From Oscheius dolichura (lineage: Eukaryota > Nematoda > Chromadorea > Rhabditida > Rhabditidae), in NCBI GenBank assembly GCA_932521035.1, contig OW051495.1:9424001-9488000 (forward strand): DNA of 64,000 bases, read 5' to 3'. Under the pieces are notes generated by a model that saw nothing but the letters and a program-made list of their open reading frames with translations, had not been told where the DNA came from and did not search any database. Positions 36,115 through 47,936 of this stretch are shown one piece after another. The translations under genes and the position numbers were made by a program. Numbering within the stretch: position 1 is the first letter of the stretch; every line of letters starts with the position of its first letter.

Positions 36115-37170
36115 ATGGATTTCCTCAGCATTTTCTCTACTTGGCTTGGTATTTTCTCCATTTCCTTTACATTCTTACCACTGTAAGTGCCCATTTTCAC
36201 ACCTCCAAAAACCAGAAAAAATACAGAGGGATGGTATACGAATGGTATAAACGTGGTACGTCCGACGGGTTCTCATCGGTAATTCTGGTTCTTCCTATGT
36301 CTATGTTAGTTTTAGTTGTTGATACACACCGTTATATTCAATTCAGCATGAGCCTCTGGTACAAACAGGGAGTAGTTACCAACAATCCTACGAATATCTA
36401 CATTAATGGCATCAATATTGTTATATTCCTGTTCTACGTAGTCGCCTTCGCTTTCTACCAGCCAAAGAGGGTAGGTTTCCACTTGACTGGTTGATAAATT
36501 CACCCTGGACGTCGATTTACCCAGTTCACGGTTCTCCTTTTTCCAGAAATATGTCATTGGTCAACTGCTCACAGCTTTTATCACTGTTAGAATGATCTAT
36601 GCCTACGTCGATCGAATTGGTCAGTACCAAATATAAGAAAACAAAAAGACTCGAGATGTTCAGAAGACGCCGAGGAAAAAGGCAACACAATGGGGCACAT
36701 TGCATCAACTGCCCAGATTCTGAGCAACGGTGGAGGTATCTATGAAATTGTAAGGGGTTTCCTGATTAATTGTATCAGTGGGGAGTGTTAAGATCAGGAT
36801 AGTTAGAATGGGCCATACGGAATATACGCAACCGTCTATGCAGTACGGTGTCTTCCTGCTCATCCTCCAGTGGCTTCTTTACGGATTTCTAACAAATAAT
36901 ATGCACATTGTGGTAAGGACCAGATTCTTGTAGAGTGAGATTTCTGTTCTTTAGAAGGCTAACATTGCTGGCCTTCTGGTCAACGTGGCTACAATCGGGC
37001 TCTTTTTCATCTATCCTCCGTTGACATGGAGGGTACCCATTATTGGAACCGGCCCTCAACAGAAGAAGAAGAAGGAAAACTGCTCTAAGCGTTTGGATCC
37101 GATACCCGACACATCCAAACCTCTTCTTCGTCCGAATTCGTGTCAGGATAAAGAGCGAAAGTGCAAATAA
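36115..37170 (+). CDS. SWEET-family sugar transporter
   Basis: Exons 36115-36182, 36227-36304, 36347-36470, 36547-36619, 36664-36749, 36793-36912, 36955-37170; 254 residues, phases fit. Two MtN3/saliva repeats: FSTWLGIFSISFTFLPL...KRGTSDGFSSVILVLPM and NTMGHIASTAQILSNGGGIYEI...NVATIGLFFIYPPLTWRVPIIG. Between them INGINIVIFLFYVVAFAFYQPKRKY forms TM3-4. Such proteins are passive sugar uniporters of plasma or vesicle membranes. The exon 2 donor was chosen at 36305 because it keeps frame and restores LPMSIMSLWY. The ATG follows an ACTTTCAG acceptor by two bases. Confidence 0.85.
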
Positions 37171-38196
37171 ATAATAACTAGGCAGGGTCTTTTCTTTCTA
37201 GGGATTTTTGCTGAAAACGTGCCAAGCCATTCCAGGCACCACTAGAACGGGATTCTTTATTTTTTGTTCCGACGATCTTTCCCACCTTCCCTCCAACACA
37301 GCACCCATCTCTATTTTATAGGCAACATTTTCGAAAGAGCCAAGACAGTGAACAGTTGAGTAGGCGCTAACAGAAGGACGCCGCACCGAAGGTCCACAAT
37401 TAGTCCCAAAGACGAGCCAGCAAAGCAGTGTTTCACAAACATTGACGACTCTCGCCACGGCTCTCTTGTGATCACTGTTCTTTGTAGGGAGGCTATTAGA
37501 TGGATCACCGCCTGGTCCCCCGGTCTTCACTATAAGAGAAGTTGACGAAGACTGCAAACAGCTTGAAGGCATTCTTCTTGCCCCAAAGTCGCACGACTAT
37601 ATCTTTAGAAGAACAGTAGCGCTTAAAAATAGCCTGTATCTAGCTGTCGATCCTTAAACGCTTCGCAATTCACCATCACTTCAAACTACTCAATTAGGCG
37701 GGTGGTCTTCTCTCAATGGCCCGAGATCCTTTTTCCTTTTTTTCCAAGTTCTACAATTCCCCTGCTAAAAGAAGAAATCTCTCCCCTTCCGGTCTGTCCA
37801 CTTTCTGTCCGAATGCCGACTTCCCACATAATCTCCCTTTTCAAACGCCCGCGGAGATGGATTCTTTTGGCACGCGTTGATTTCCACCGTTCTTTTATGT
37901 TTTTTTTAATCGAAAAAGGGCATTAGCCAGCGGATCCTTGTTCGCCCATTCCCTCCCCGTTAGGGAGATACCTAATTGGAAAGTATTTATTTCCCAGCAG
38001 CTGACGATCGCTCTTCCTATCCGATTTTCTCGTAGCCGTTTCAATAGTCGCCCCTCCCCCTTCTCGTTCGTCATGGGTATATTTATATCCTAAAGATTCT
38101 TGTAGTCTTCTACTGTTTAGCTTTTCTATCTTCTTCAGATTTTTAAACTTTTCTTTGGACTATTTTGGCTATTTGGAACATTGCTTTTCCGAGCAG
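37171..38196. other. Intergenic region
   Basis: No gene, RNA or repeat is recognised; only unsupported short frames and pyrimidine-rich stretches. Confidence 0.4.
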
Positions 38197-39400
38197 ATGG
38201 CATTCCCTTTTATTCGGCGGCAGCTTGTCTCACCGCTCTTCTTGTAAGCTTATTTAGAGGAACTTTCCGATGGCAGCTATTATTCTTACCTTTTTCACTC
38301 GTTTTCCCCGATTTTATGAGGAGTAATCACCAGCTCGGAAGTCGAGGAGAGGTGAACCTCGAATTCTTTCCAAAAACTGGCGCTACTCAATCTGCAACAC
38401 TTAAATTAGCCCTCCTCCTAACGGCGACAGGATTCAATAGTCATGGCTATAATATCGTCTTCCCATCATTTCTCTCTTCTTTTTTTGTCACGTTAGATTC
38501 TTTTGTAGTAATATCACCCGTTCAGATGATTTGTGATGAGCCGTATTACCACTTAAAATTAGCCCACGTTAGTATGATCCACTTTGGAGTCATCGCCGGC
38601 CTCCTTTCCATTGCTCTGTATCATATAAATGATCCCACACACTTTATCATTCTTAACACAGACAAAAGAACATTATGGGCTATGGTTAATTACATGGTAT
38701 AGCTACTTTTAATGTTTAAATAAATATAAATTAAGGTAAATAAAGACGGCGTCAAATATTACAACTACACAGATCCTGAAACAGGAGAGAAGGTTAACGG
38801 TGATCTGTCGCAGTTGCGGTGGTTTGACAAGCGGCTGAAAGGTCAATACGTCTATCTGTACGGTGTAGGACATGATAATTATTGCTGGGTGAGGATTTTT
38901 GACTCCGAGGATACTGTAATCCATCTCGCTGTCTAACTGTGGTGCCTCATTTCCTCTTTCCAGCCGAGACCAATTCCCAATTCCGAATGGCTTCCTTCGC
39001 TCTTCCGTTCCGGTCAACTCAAGCCAACGGTTCAAGTGGGAAAATATTCAAAATGGAAAGGTAAACATCCCGGTTACAGGTCCCGCTACGGGCGGCCCTT
39101 CTCCTCGGGATGGCTTTCCGCATTTTCCAGGCAGTGCTCCTCGCTTATTTAAAAATTTATCGTGACCCGGAGTGTAAATTAAACATCTGTCTGGGAAGAA
39201 TATTTGGCCTGAATGAGATTCTTCAAAATGCTTCTTTATTCTACGTGGTGAACTTTCTAATCACACCGGATAAGAACTGTTAGTCCGTCTTAAAACAAGA
39301 AGAATAGCCATTTTGTAGATGTGTACCTCGTTGGGTCTTCAATAATCGCCGCGTACGTCACTTTTTCTTTAAAGATGTGGCTCTCCGCCTGGCATTCGGT
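38197..39400 (+). CDS. Multi-pass membrane protein, unrecognised, 3' end lost
   Basis: A gene of unknown family. The ATG at 38197 directly follows a CGAGCAG acceptor, but another frame is open from 38181 to 38702 with hydrophobic segments, so the 5' model is open. Later pieces are a soluble loop (VNKDGVKYYNYTDPETGEKV... RLKGQYVYLYGVGHDNYCW) from 38735, a segment LKPTVQVGKYSKWK, then an exon from 39133 with AVLLAYLKIYRDPECKLN...NASLFYVVNFLITPD and one from 39319 with VYLVGSSIIAAYVTFSLKMWLSAWHS, both membrane-like. After the donor near 39399 no further exon was found before the retrotransposon sequence at 39517. The gene may be truncated. Confidence 0.45.
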
Positions 39401-39516
39401 AAGAGACGTTTTGAAAATGGAAATTCGGCTCCTGGGGGAAAAAGGGACAATTTCCTCGCCCTCTTCACATTTTTTGACCCCCTAATTACATTGTATGAAA
39501 GATTACTGTAGGAATT

Positions 39517-41185
39517 TAAGATTTAGGGGCTGCACCTGACGACGGGAATCCGTATCTTCCTCTTCTTGGCTATCTAGGTATCATCGAAGAATGCATTCAG
39601 TCCTCAGATGGTAACGTCCGCTCGTGTAAAGTTCGCATTTGCGACAAGAACAAAACACGCGAGAGACAAGGCGCAAGTAAAATTATAGAGAAACCAGTCT
39701 CACATTTAGTACCGTTAGAAATATTTCACCTTGATGTTACAGGCACAGTAGACGCTAGAGACGACGAAGCACAGCAGGAAGTCGAGGAATCCAGACCAAC
39801 ACAGCCAGCTTTCGACAACTATTCGCCAGATCTACTACCAGCTAAAACTCAGTGAAGGAGAAGGAAGACGCAACCACAACGACAAGTTCAGCGAATAAAG
39901 AAGTAGCTCCCACTGGAAGGAGGAACCCTTCAAGGTTAGTCGGAAGACCTCGGTCTTACAAATTTTAAAAATTACATTTTTTTACACCTAGTTGTATGGT
40001 TAGAAATTTCGTTACATTACTTTCAGGCTTAGCATACAAACAGATATAGTGAGCCAGTTGTTTTGCAGAGTACCGCTGCAAGTTGTTTCAGTGCATTTTG
40101 CTAGTTGTTTAGGTACTCTCGTTTACCTCACGCAATTTCTACAGCTAGTTTTTCCCGCGAGAAGTGACGAGTCAAGTCTCACGGCAACGCAAGTTTTTCA
40201 TCGGGAGCAACGTAGTAAATACTAGTTCTCTTTCGTGGAAAAAACCACAGCGAGTAAAACATGGCGCAGAAACAAGCTATTGCGTGCACAGCAAAGCACT
40301 CAAACAGATAAGTTTAATTTTAGGTATCTGCTAGAACAGCAACGAAGAGCTAGAAACTGCTTACAACTAATGCCAGTGCAAGCGAACCTTCCAGCACAGG
40401 CAATGGCCAGGACAGCAACATCTTCTCTTCAGAGCCAGTTCTATATTGTGTATACATTTTTGTGCTAGTATTGTATAGACTATTGTTTTCTTAGCTAGCA
40501 TGCTCAGTCTTCTAGTTTTATTATAGCTACAGTCATCGGGCTAGGACCAGTCCTCGCATGCGCCCAGTAACATGACAGCTAGTGCTAGATTATTATTGTC
40601 ATTGTTTATCAATAAACGGCTAGAATATTCAACGTGTTGGTATGCAGCGAGAAGAATTTCTCTTTGTAAGAGCAACAGCTCAGACATCTCCTTAGCACAG
40701 CTACAACAAGCGCTAGTGTGGACAAGAAGTCAAGATCAATGGTCAACGACAAGCAGCCCCTGAGATGTCAAACTCTCCGAAGCCACAACCAACAACTGGT
40801 GTTTTTGCCCAGCTTACTCTCAGGATAAGACGAACGGGACCTCCAGGGAAGAGACATAATTCCCTTCTACAGGGTTGCTCTACCCGCCGACGAGCACTTG
40901 TGCCGGGGGAGTGTCGAGGACAGGCGCAATAGGGCGACCGTCTCCGTGAGTCTCTTCAAATCCTAGGGTAAGTGCGCCCTGACGCCAGCATGCCGGCTAA
41001 ACACCGCGCAGGCGCCAGTTGCACCTATGTAACCGCCCCGTGCGGTTGGCAGCTCTGCAGCTCTCGGTTGCTAGTAAGCTAGAGATCTCCGACTCTATTG
41101 CTAGTAGCCTGTGCCTTCCCGATTGCACAGTGTAGCTAGCCGGTGGTTCCCCATCCCCATTGTATGTCATTCTCGTTACTATGGG
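39517..41185 (+). mobile_element. 3' end of a BEL/Pao LTR retrotransposon
   Basis: A frame 39577-39855 encodes GIIEECIQSSDGNVRSCKVRICDK...PVSHLVPLEIF, the C-terminal DUF5641-type module of BEL/Pao Pol, then a stop. About 1 kb of CTAG-rich non-coding sequence follows, then a polypurine tract CCGGGGGAG at 40903-40911, and at 40912 the 3' LTR starts with TGTCGAGGACAGG. The LTR matches 44494-44787 until about 41185, where similarity ends. Everything upstream of DUF5641 (gag, protease, RT, integrase) is absent. Confidence 0.75.
40912..41185 (+). repeat. Partial LTR, copy A
   Basis: About 270 bp strongly similar to 44494-44787, with small indels (for example a 7-base insertion in copy B near 44568 and an insertion near 44697). 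It begins TG directly behind a polypurine tract. Confidence 0.8.
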
Positions 41186-42084
41186 ACCATGTCCGAAAGC
41201 TTCCAGGTCCCGTAGCGGAGAGCTTTTCCCGAGGAATATCCGTTGGAAATGGACTATACCTTGGGTGGAATCTTTAGCGGCTATGAATGGCTTTTAATTC
41301 CCGCGACGGACTTCCCAGCTGTCTATTCTCTATCGTCGCAACGCAAACGCAAACTACAAACAGAATAGCGGTTCCGTAATGTCCTTATTCCGCGAGAATA
41401 AAGACGAATTAGGGACATCCGGAGGGCCGCAAAACCTTAGCCTAATTAGATTTTGACGTTAGAAATACTGCTGGAACGGAACCAGGATTCTATTTGGCAT
41501 AGGCAAAGATTTCAGTAAAATTTGAAATCCTCAGGAGTAGAAAAGGCGAGAGACTGCAATAAACCTGGAATTCTTACTGCAGCTGAACCATGAAAGAGAA
41601 AGAGTGACTTTGTGGTACATCAACGCTGAACAGTTGAATGACGTCGTAAAAATAGTAGTAGCGTTGTTCCCTTTTTTCTACCCAGCGGAAGATTGTTCTC
41701 AATTTCCCTCTCAAAAACGGAAAAGCAGCAACGGGTTTCGGGCAGGTCGTAGAGGCATGTTAATTAATAATTCTTTCTTATTCTCTTAATTTGCGCTGTC
41801 CGTCGCAGGTCAGAATCCCGCTTTCCACCCAGGAAAGCCAAGATCTCCACCGTTCCCTTCGCCCCAAGGGAGGAGACATTATACAGGCGGCGATTTGATT
41901 ATCCCGATAGGGAGCGGAGATGCAAAGTCGAAAAATCCGTGATTCTTGCAGTCTGTAATGCTTGTCGGGACAAAAACCGTGAGTCTTCCATCGCTCCGCC
42001 CCTCCTCCAGTCTCTTCCCCGCTCCGCCCCCGCTCTTCTTCTGAACTTAACCCCCTTTCAAGCAAGGCACACATTGAAGTTTTA
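41186..42084. other. Spacer containing duplicated upstream region of the C6 gene
   Basis: No gene supported. From about 41896 it matches 11228-11419 in front of C6 copy 1. Confidence 0.45.
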
Positions 42085-42807
42085 ATGAAGTTCCGACTAG
42101 TCACTATTCTCCTGATTAATAATATTCGCTTAACTTATTCATGCATCCGAACTTCGAACGTTGGGGTGACTACTACCCTTCCAATAACTGTCGCCCCAAC
42201 AACTGCCGCAACCACCGCTCCGACAACAGCTACCGGTAGGGTTTGTGTTTTAGTCAGCGGGGCGGCCGAGTCCGTACAATCTTTACTCGAGAGTACTCGC
42301 AATTTTGACCGAAGTAGATAAATCAGATCATTAAATGGCCGTTTATGAAGTTTCCCATTTCCTAATTTAGCCTTTTTCCACTATTTTTGTTCTAGGTTGT
42401 ATGAATGGAATAGCCTGTAATCTTGCCACCCTTCCCAGGTCTGATATGCCCGGGGGAAGTCCTCATGCCCCCACTATTACGTGAGTATCCCTTTTTGCCA
42501 TCTAGAGGTAACCCTTTTCTTCCAGTGCTGGCCCAAATGATGCCAACGGATGCGCCACTGTAACGGCATCATGCATACCCATAGATAACAATCCAACGAG
42601 TCTGGTCAATCTCTACTTGCCCGACGGAACAGATATTGGACAGGCAGGAGCTGGCGCTATCGGAAATGTGAGTTATTACTGTTGATGCATCATTATCGGT
42701 ATTTCTAGCCTGGCACAGCTCCGTTTGTCTGCAACGCAATGGGACAGTGGACATTCACCGATATGGGGCTTACTACCGTGATTGGCAGTGTTCAGTGTTT
42801 TGGTTAA
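42085..42807 (+). CDS. Secreted C6-domain protein with Thr-rich stalk (copy 3)
   Basis: Exons 42085-42235, 42396-42480, 42526-42667, 42709-42807; phases fit. Signal peptide MKFRLVTILLINN, a short Thr/Pro/Ala stalk, then a C6 domain with GCMNGIACN, GPNDANGCATVTASC, PDGTDIGQAGAGAIGN and VCNAMGQWTFTDMGLTTVIGSVQCFG. The first exon is nearly identical to copy 1 (11420), including the intron start, whereas later exons differ more. This suggests a mosaic history or a recent partial duplication. Function unknown, extracellular. Confidence 0.75.
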
Positions 42808-43524
42808 TAAATATCGCCTTTTTTTCTCATCAAAATGTTTCCTATTAGTGGAGAAAGCAAGAAGGCATGCAAACTCTATGTTAGACTATGAGCGGCTAAA
42901 AAATATGTCGCGTTTCACATTACAATAACACAGTAAACGAAGGGGGGAGTTATACGAGATCTTGGGCGAAAAGGAACTTATCTATCCCAGGTCTCCCGTC
43001 AGCGTACCGGGGTATTGAAAACTTCTATTATCTGGCCCCCTTTTTCTACAATTTTATTCCATGTGGGTGGAAAGAAGTCGTTCGGATCCATCTCTTCCTT
43101 GGTCTGCAAAATGAGAGACTTATTGGCGAAGACAAACTTACGGCATCTTTCGTTGTTAAAATGTCTCTATAGTAGACATCACTATGGTCATCGGCACTGC
43201 TGTGTGTTTCGGTTAACGAATTAATTAATAAATATTTTTACCAAGGAATGACATGAACATCGTCCCCTGAGACGCCTCGCTGTTAACGGTCTATTTCGCT
43301 TTCCTCTTTTGAACTCGTTAATTAATGATGACCGAAGTTCATCCCCCTCCTACGCACTGCCATTCCATCTCGTACCTCATCTTCTGATCGTCTAGTGAAT
43401 ACACTCTCTCCTCGTGTACGACGCATACAGCGTCTGTTCACTTCCCCCGGGATTAACCTTTACCGGCAGTTTAAAATGTCTCCATTCTTCAAAACACGCC
43501 ATAACACGACTGTAATAGGGAGCG
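42808..43524. other. Spacer with C6 3'-end relic and duplicated block
   Basis: 43174-43425 repeats 12096-12335: the end of a C6 gene (ATCGGCACTGCTGTGTGTTT and its TAA), then AT-rich sequence and the region before the Thr-rich exon. No complete gene here. Confidence 0.6.
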
Positions 43525-44262
43525 ATGGGCTCCGTCGCCGAAGGAGACTACCCCCTAATTACCATCTATGGTAAGGATGTGGCGGCTTTTGTAATCTTCA
43601 TTGTAAGTCCCTACCCTCTACTGAATTCCCAATAGATTGGTTTCACCGGTGTCTGTTGCAATACCACGATCGCTCTTTTCACCAGAAAGCTGCCAACTAT
43701 GAACAATCCCTTCGGCCGCTTACTGGCCAGTCAAGCTACTGGGGAAACCGTTATTTGCTGTATTTTTGCATTTTATGTGGCTCCAGTGATGTGGACAGAC
43801 AGTCCGACGTTGATTTTTTACTCTTACATTCCCGGTTGGATCAGTTTGTTCTGTTATGACATCTGTACCTGGTCTCATTTCTTTATCTCTATCAATCGCT
43901 TCGTGGCTATTTGTACTCCCATGCGTTATGAGACCGTCTTCAGGTTGGTTTCAGCTTTAAAATGCTCTAATCGTGATCTTTTGAATAAGTTAAATTGAAT
44001 AATTACAGTGAACGAAACACTTGGATTATTATTATTTTCACCTGGATTACTGCCGTCGTCTATGGGACGACTATGCACTACCTTATCGTGTCTGAGTGTG
44101 CTTTCGTCTTTGACGCTCCTCACTGGGCTTTTCTTTTCGAGACCACTAATCCGGTTAGTTATCTATTCACATTTACATCTTCACCCTTACCGAAACGGGA
44201 AACTTTAGGCGTGCGAGGATATCTCCTGGTACAGTGACTTCGTCCGCAAGAAATGCCCGTAA
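43525..44262 (+). pseudogene. Srx-type 7TM receptor, truncated at TM5
   Basis: Exons 43525-43602, 43636-43943, 44009-44153 and 44209-44259, all in phase. The protein begins with TM1 (AAFVIFIGFTGVCCNT), NPFGRLLASQATGETVICCIFAFYVAP, CYDICTWSHFFISINRFVAICTPMRYET (the Srx signature after TM3), RNTWIIIIFTWI (TM4) and CEDISWYSDFVRKKCP before TM5. A GTAAG follows exactly there, so exon 5 should come next, but no TM5-7 exons are present. An acceptor at about 44450 is followed by only 43 bases before the LTR at 44494. The gene is probably cut by that retrotransposon. Confidence 0.7.
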
Positions 44263-44493
44263 GAAATGAATAAGCTACCGATGCAAACGCGGCGCGGAAC
44301 TTTCATTTACCGGCCAACGATTGCTTACCCGACGTTTGTACAAAAGAGCACAATCTTTCACGCTGTTCGCAAATTCGATCTAACCTTCAACATTATTAAA
44401 ATCTCATTACCACCCGGGAATTAACATCACAAATATATGATATTTTCAGCCGTCGCAAGCCACTCTTACCTGTAACGCTCAGGGCATCTGGGC

Positions 44494-47400
44494 TGTCGAG
44501 GACAGGCGCAATAGGGCGACCGTCCCCGTGAGTCTCTTCAAATCCTAGAGTAAGTGCGCCCTGACGCCAAGCATCAGCATGCCGGCTAAACACCGCGCAG
44601 GCGCCAGTTGCACCTATGTAACCGCCCCGTGCGGTTGGCAGCTCTGCAGCTCTCGGTTGCTAGTAAGCTAGAGATCTCCGACTCTATTGCTAGTAGCACA
44701 GGTTGCCTCAACCTATGCCTTCCCGATTGCACAGTGTAGCTAGCCGGTGGTTCCCCATCCCCATTGTATGTCATTCTCGTTACTATTTGAGCCTAATAAA
44801 GCTCCTTTATTATCTCATCGTTGTAACTTTGTACATTTCTCCGACCGTCGCCGGCTGTTCTCTACATCGTCGTCGCTCCTTGCTCCTCCCAAGAACAGAA
44901 GACAAACAGGACTATTATTACAGATCGCGTGATCTCCTTGCCCAACCTTTGCTGGTATACCGTTATCCCCGCGTCAGAAACCCCAGTCAGAGGGGCGAGC
45001 TATTCTCTATCACATCCACCGCGGGCTAGGGTGTCACCGACATGGTGCATCGGCCAATTTAGTATTATTATTTAGGTAATGCTAGGAAGCCAGGCCAGTT
45101 CAACGTTTGTCAAATTTTCACCATCTAATTGCAAGTATAAGGCACCATCGACATGGTGCATCGGCCATTTTAGTATTATTTTTGATAGTGCTAGAACTTA
45201 GGCCAGTCACATGTTAGATAAATTTGGTTTGCACAGAAGAGGCACCAACAGGGTGTATCGGACATTTTAGCAATTTTCAGGAAAATGCTAGAATAAATGC
45301 TAGCCAATTTATTTGTTTGTTAAAAATTTTTTACACGGTTTTTGTATTTGAAACAGAATTGCCAGCATTTGTATTGTATTACCTCTACACCTGTAGCAAG
45401 CTGCAAGTTCATTTATTGTGCAAGAATATGTTCTTTGAGAAGCATTTGTGTTTTTAGTATCTGTTTCACAATTTCACTAAATTAGTGCAATGTAACAAAT
45501 TCATTGTTTTGCTTTCAGATGCCAGAAGCACAGCGAGCTCAGGTACCATCAGCGATGCAAGATCAGTTAGCCCAGCAGTTGCTCGTTCCAGCAACATCAG
45601 ATGCCAGATGTATCAGTGCTATCAGGAAGAGAAGCTAGTTATATATTGCACAGGTAATTGACATTCAATTTGTTGCCAGTTGTTGTATAAAAATTTTCTG
45701 GCTAGAATATCCGGTTGCTACAACGTTAGCTTCAACAGCCGAATTGCTAGATTTGTTGTATTTGCATTTGTCTCAATACATTTCAGTTTAGGCTAGCATT
45801 ACGAAACGCAGCCAGATATTCCCAGTAGCTAGATCCCTTGCTTGAAGAATCCAGATGGACAGCCAGTGATGGAATCAGCAGCATTCGCGATGCTGCTAGA
45901 CGAAGCACCGAAGCCATCTGTACCAATGGAGGAGAGAAGCAATCGGATCAACACACAACACAGTTATTTATACATATATTCTTTTCCATGTATTAAAGCT
46001 AGTCCCTCTTGATAACGCTAGTAACACTTCGCACAGACATTCATTCTTAGCTAGCTTGTTTGTTTGTAACATTTAAGATCATTTATTATCTGATGCTAGT
46101 TTGCGAAGCAGATCATGTTTGGATATTCGTCGACGGATCATCGACCCACGTTCCAATATGAAGCTACTCGCACACTTTTGCCAGAAGGACAAATGCTAGA
46201 CTTAGAAAAATTTACATTTTCGTATACCCAAATTTTTAGCCATACACCTTCGTGCCACTCTTTCGGGGGCGGATACGTCGGTGTACGCTAGATACCTTTA
46301 ACAGCGAGCTAGGCAGAACCCTTTTGATTAACTAGGACAACACCGGAAGCGTTTTAAAACCGGACACGGTGCCGATCGTATGCCCGGTCGCAGCCGTGCC
46401 GTGTATTGGAGAGATGCGGTGGTGCCGGCGACAACCGACACGATCACCGGTCTCTCTCGGGGCGCCAAGGTACTCGCTAGCTCCTAGGAAGAAGCTTAGA
46501 TTTAGTGAGAAGAGATGCTAGGGGTGAGAATGCGGTGCTCGGCAAGACCGAGGATCACCGGTTCTCTGGGGCCCAGTTGTTAGTATGCACAGCACATTTT
46601 GCCATAGACTCCAACGCCGCAGGTTAGGGGTAGTGATGCTAGTTATCGAAGCCGTAGGAGGCTCGAAACTAGAGTACATCAAACGCTTATGTATTGCCAG
46701 ATGAAACAATCTCGCCTTATGCCAGATAACTTCCTTTGCTAGCGATTTTATACAGGTTTTACGCTCAGAGAAGAACGGCAACCACATGCTAGATCACGTG
46801 AGTTTCTTCGTGGAAGTTAGGTCGTTGAGGACGATCTCCTAGTCTACTGCTCAGACTAGGTACGGCGAGCAAAATCGAATCGGCGAGACCGCTGCTCGGT
46901 GACGGGAAACCCGCCAGCATATCGACGGCAAGCAGAACAAACAACGGGCATCCGATCGGCTCGGAAAGGATTAATCCACCAGACGAACCCGAGGGGTGAC
47001 TTTGATCCCGTAGTCATCCTGCCTGGCAAGTATAGCCCTACATAAGTAGTTGCGAAAACGAGGAAAGGCACAGCTCAGCAAGAAAGATATCGTATTTCAC
47101 ATGCATAGCAAGCCAGTAATTTCAGCGCAAAGAGAATGGCGCTAGAAATAAAGAAACGCTAGTTCTCCCATCTGTTTTCAGCCTTTAGCAGACAGTGTAT
47201 ACAATAAGGTTACCTCTTTTTAGAGTGGAGGAAAATAAATAACTTTATGCTCAGCACGTAGATAACATCAGAACTACGCAACACCTTTGACAACAATATA
47301 ACCTCACAACAAAAATCTTATAGCACAGACATGCTAGAAAAATAAAATAGCTTCAGTCAGCTAGTAGCAATTCAGTTACGCACATTTGCATAAAAACATA

Positions 47401-47850
47401 GTATTTCGCATTTGCCAGTAGACAACCTCTTGCAGCAACAATCATCGCAGTAGTAATAGCTAGCACAACTTGTAAACTTGTCTTTGCTTTAGTTTAGATA
47501 ATTATACGTGAAATTTCAGGCGAGAAGTTAAGATGCTCAGTAGCGAGTCAACAGGAGTCAGAACAAAGCAAAGCCAGAAGCAGCAGCTCAGTACAACTTG
47601 CCAATGTCACTTCATCGCAATAGCCAGTACAACGTCAACAGCAAGTCACAAGACGATCAACTTCACACAGCACACGGACAAAGGCTAGCAGCGAATACCG
47701 AACAAAGGTTAGTTCTTTTTACTTCTCTTGATTCAGAATTCACCGCACGAGATGAAGATGCAAGAGATACGACAGCAGGTAGCAGGATAGCACAGAAAAG
47801 CTCGTAGCTCTCTATCCTGAAGAAAAACGACAAGAACAACGGTTAAATGA
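44494..47850 (+). mobile_element. 5' LTR and leader of a second copy of the BEL/Pao-type element
   Basis: 44494-44787 matches LTR copy A. It continues with AATAAAGCTCC (44798, likely polyadenylation signal of the R region) into sequence absent from copy A. Then follow about 3 kb without long ORFs, rich in GCTAG/TGCTAG words, the same bias as 39860-40900 near the first element. No gag or pol was recognised. The right boundary is not defined; host genes resume at about 47.9 kb. Confidence 0.55.
45029..45300 (+). repeat. Degenerate tandem repeat, three units of about 108 bp
   Basis: Units start near 45029, 45138 and 45238. Each has CACC(G/A)ACATGGTGCATCGGCC-like, then TTTTAG(T/C)A, then a TGCTAG word and GGCCAG. 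The third is the most diverged. Confidence 0.65.
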
Positions 47851-47936
47851 TCTCAATAAAGCAATACTTTTAACACAATTTATGACTAGAATGTTTAAAA
47901 GATTGCACTATACCAGTAGTAGACCCATATTTCTTA

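Noticed and set aside
37198-37572. Minus-strand 124-codon ORF
   Set aside because: No domain, signal peptide or paralogue; flanks look like ordinary intergenic sequence.
45029-45300. CRISPR-like array
   Set aside because: Three diverged long units without uniform spacers in a eukaryotic retrotransposon context.
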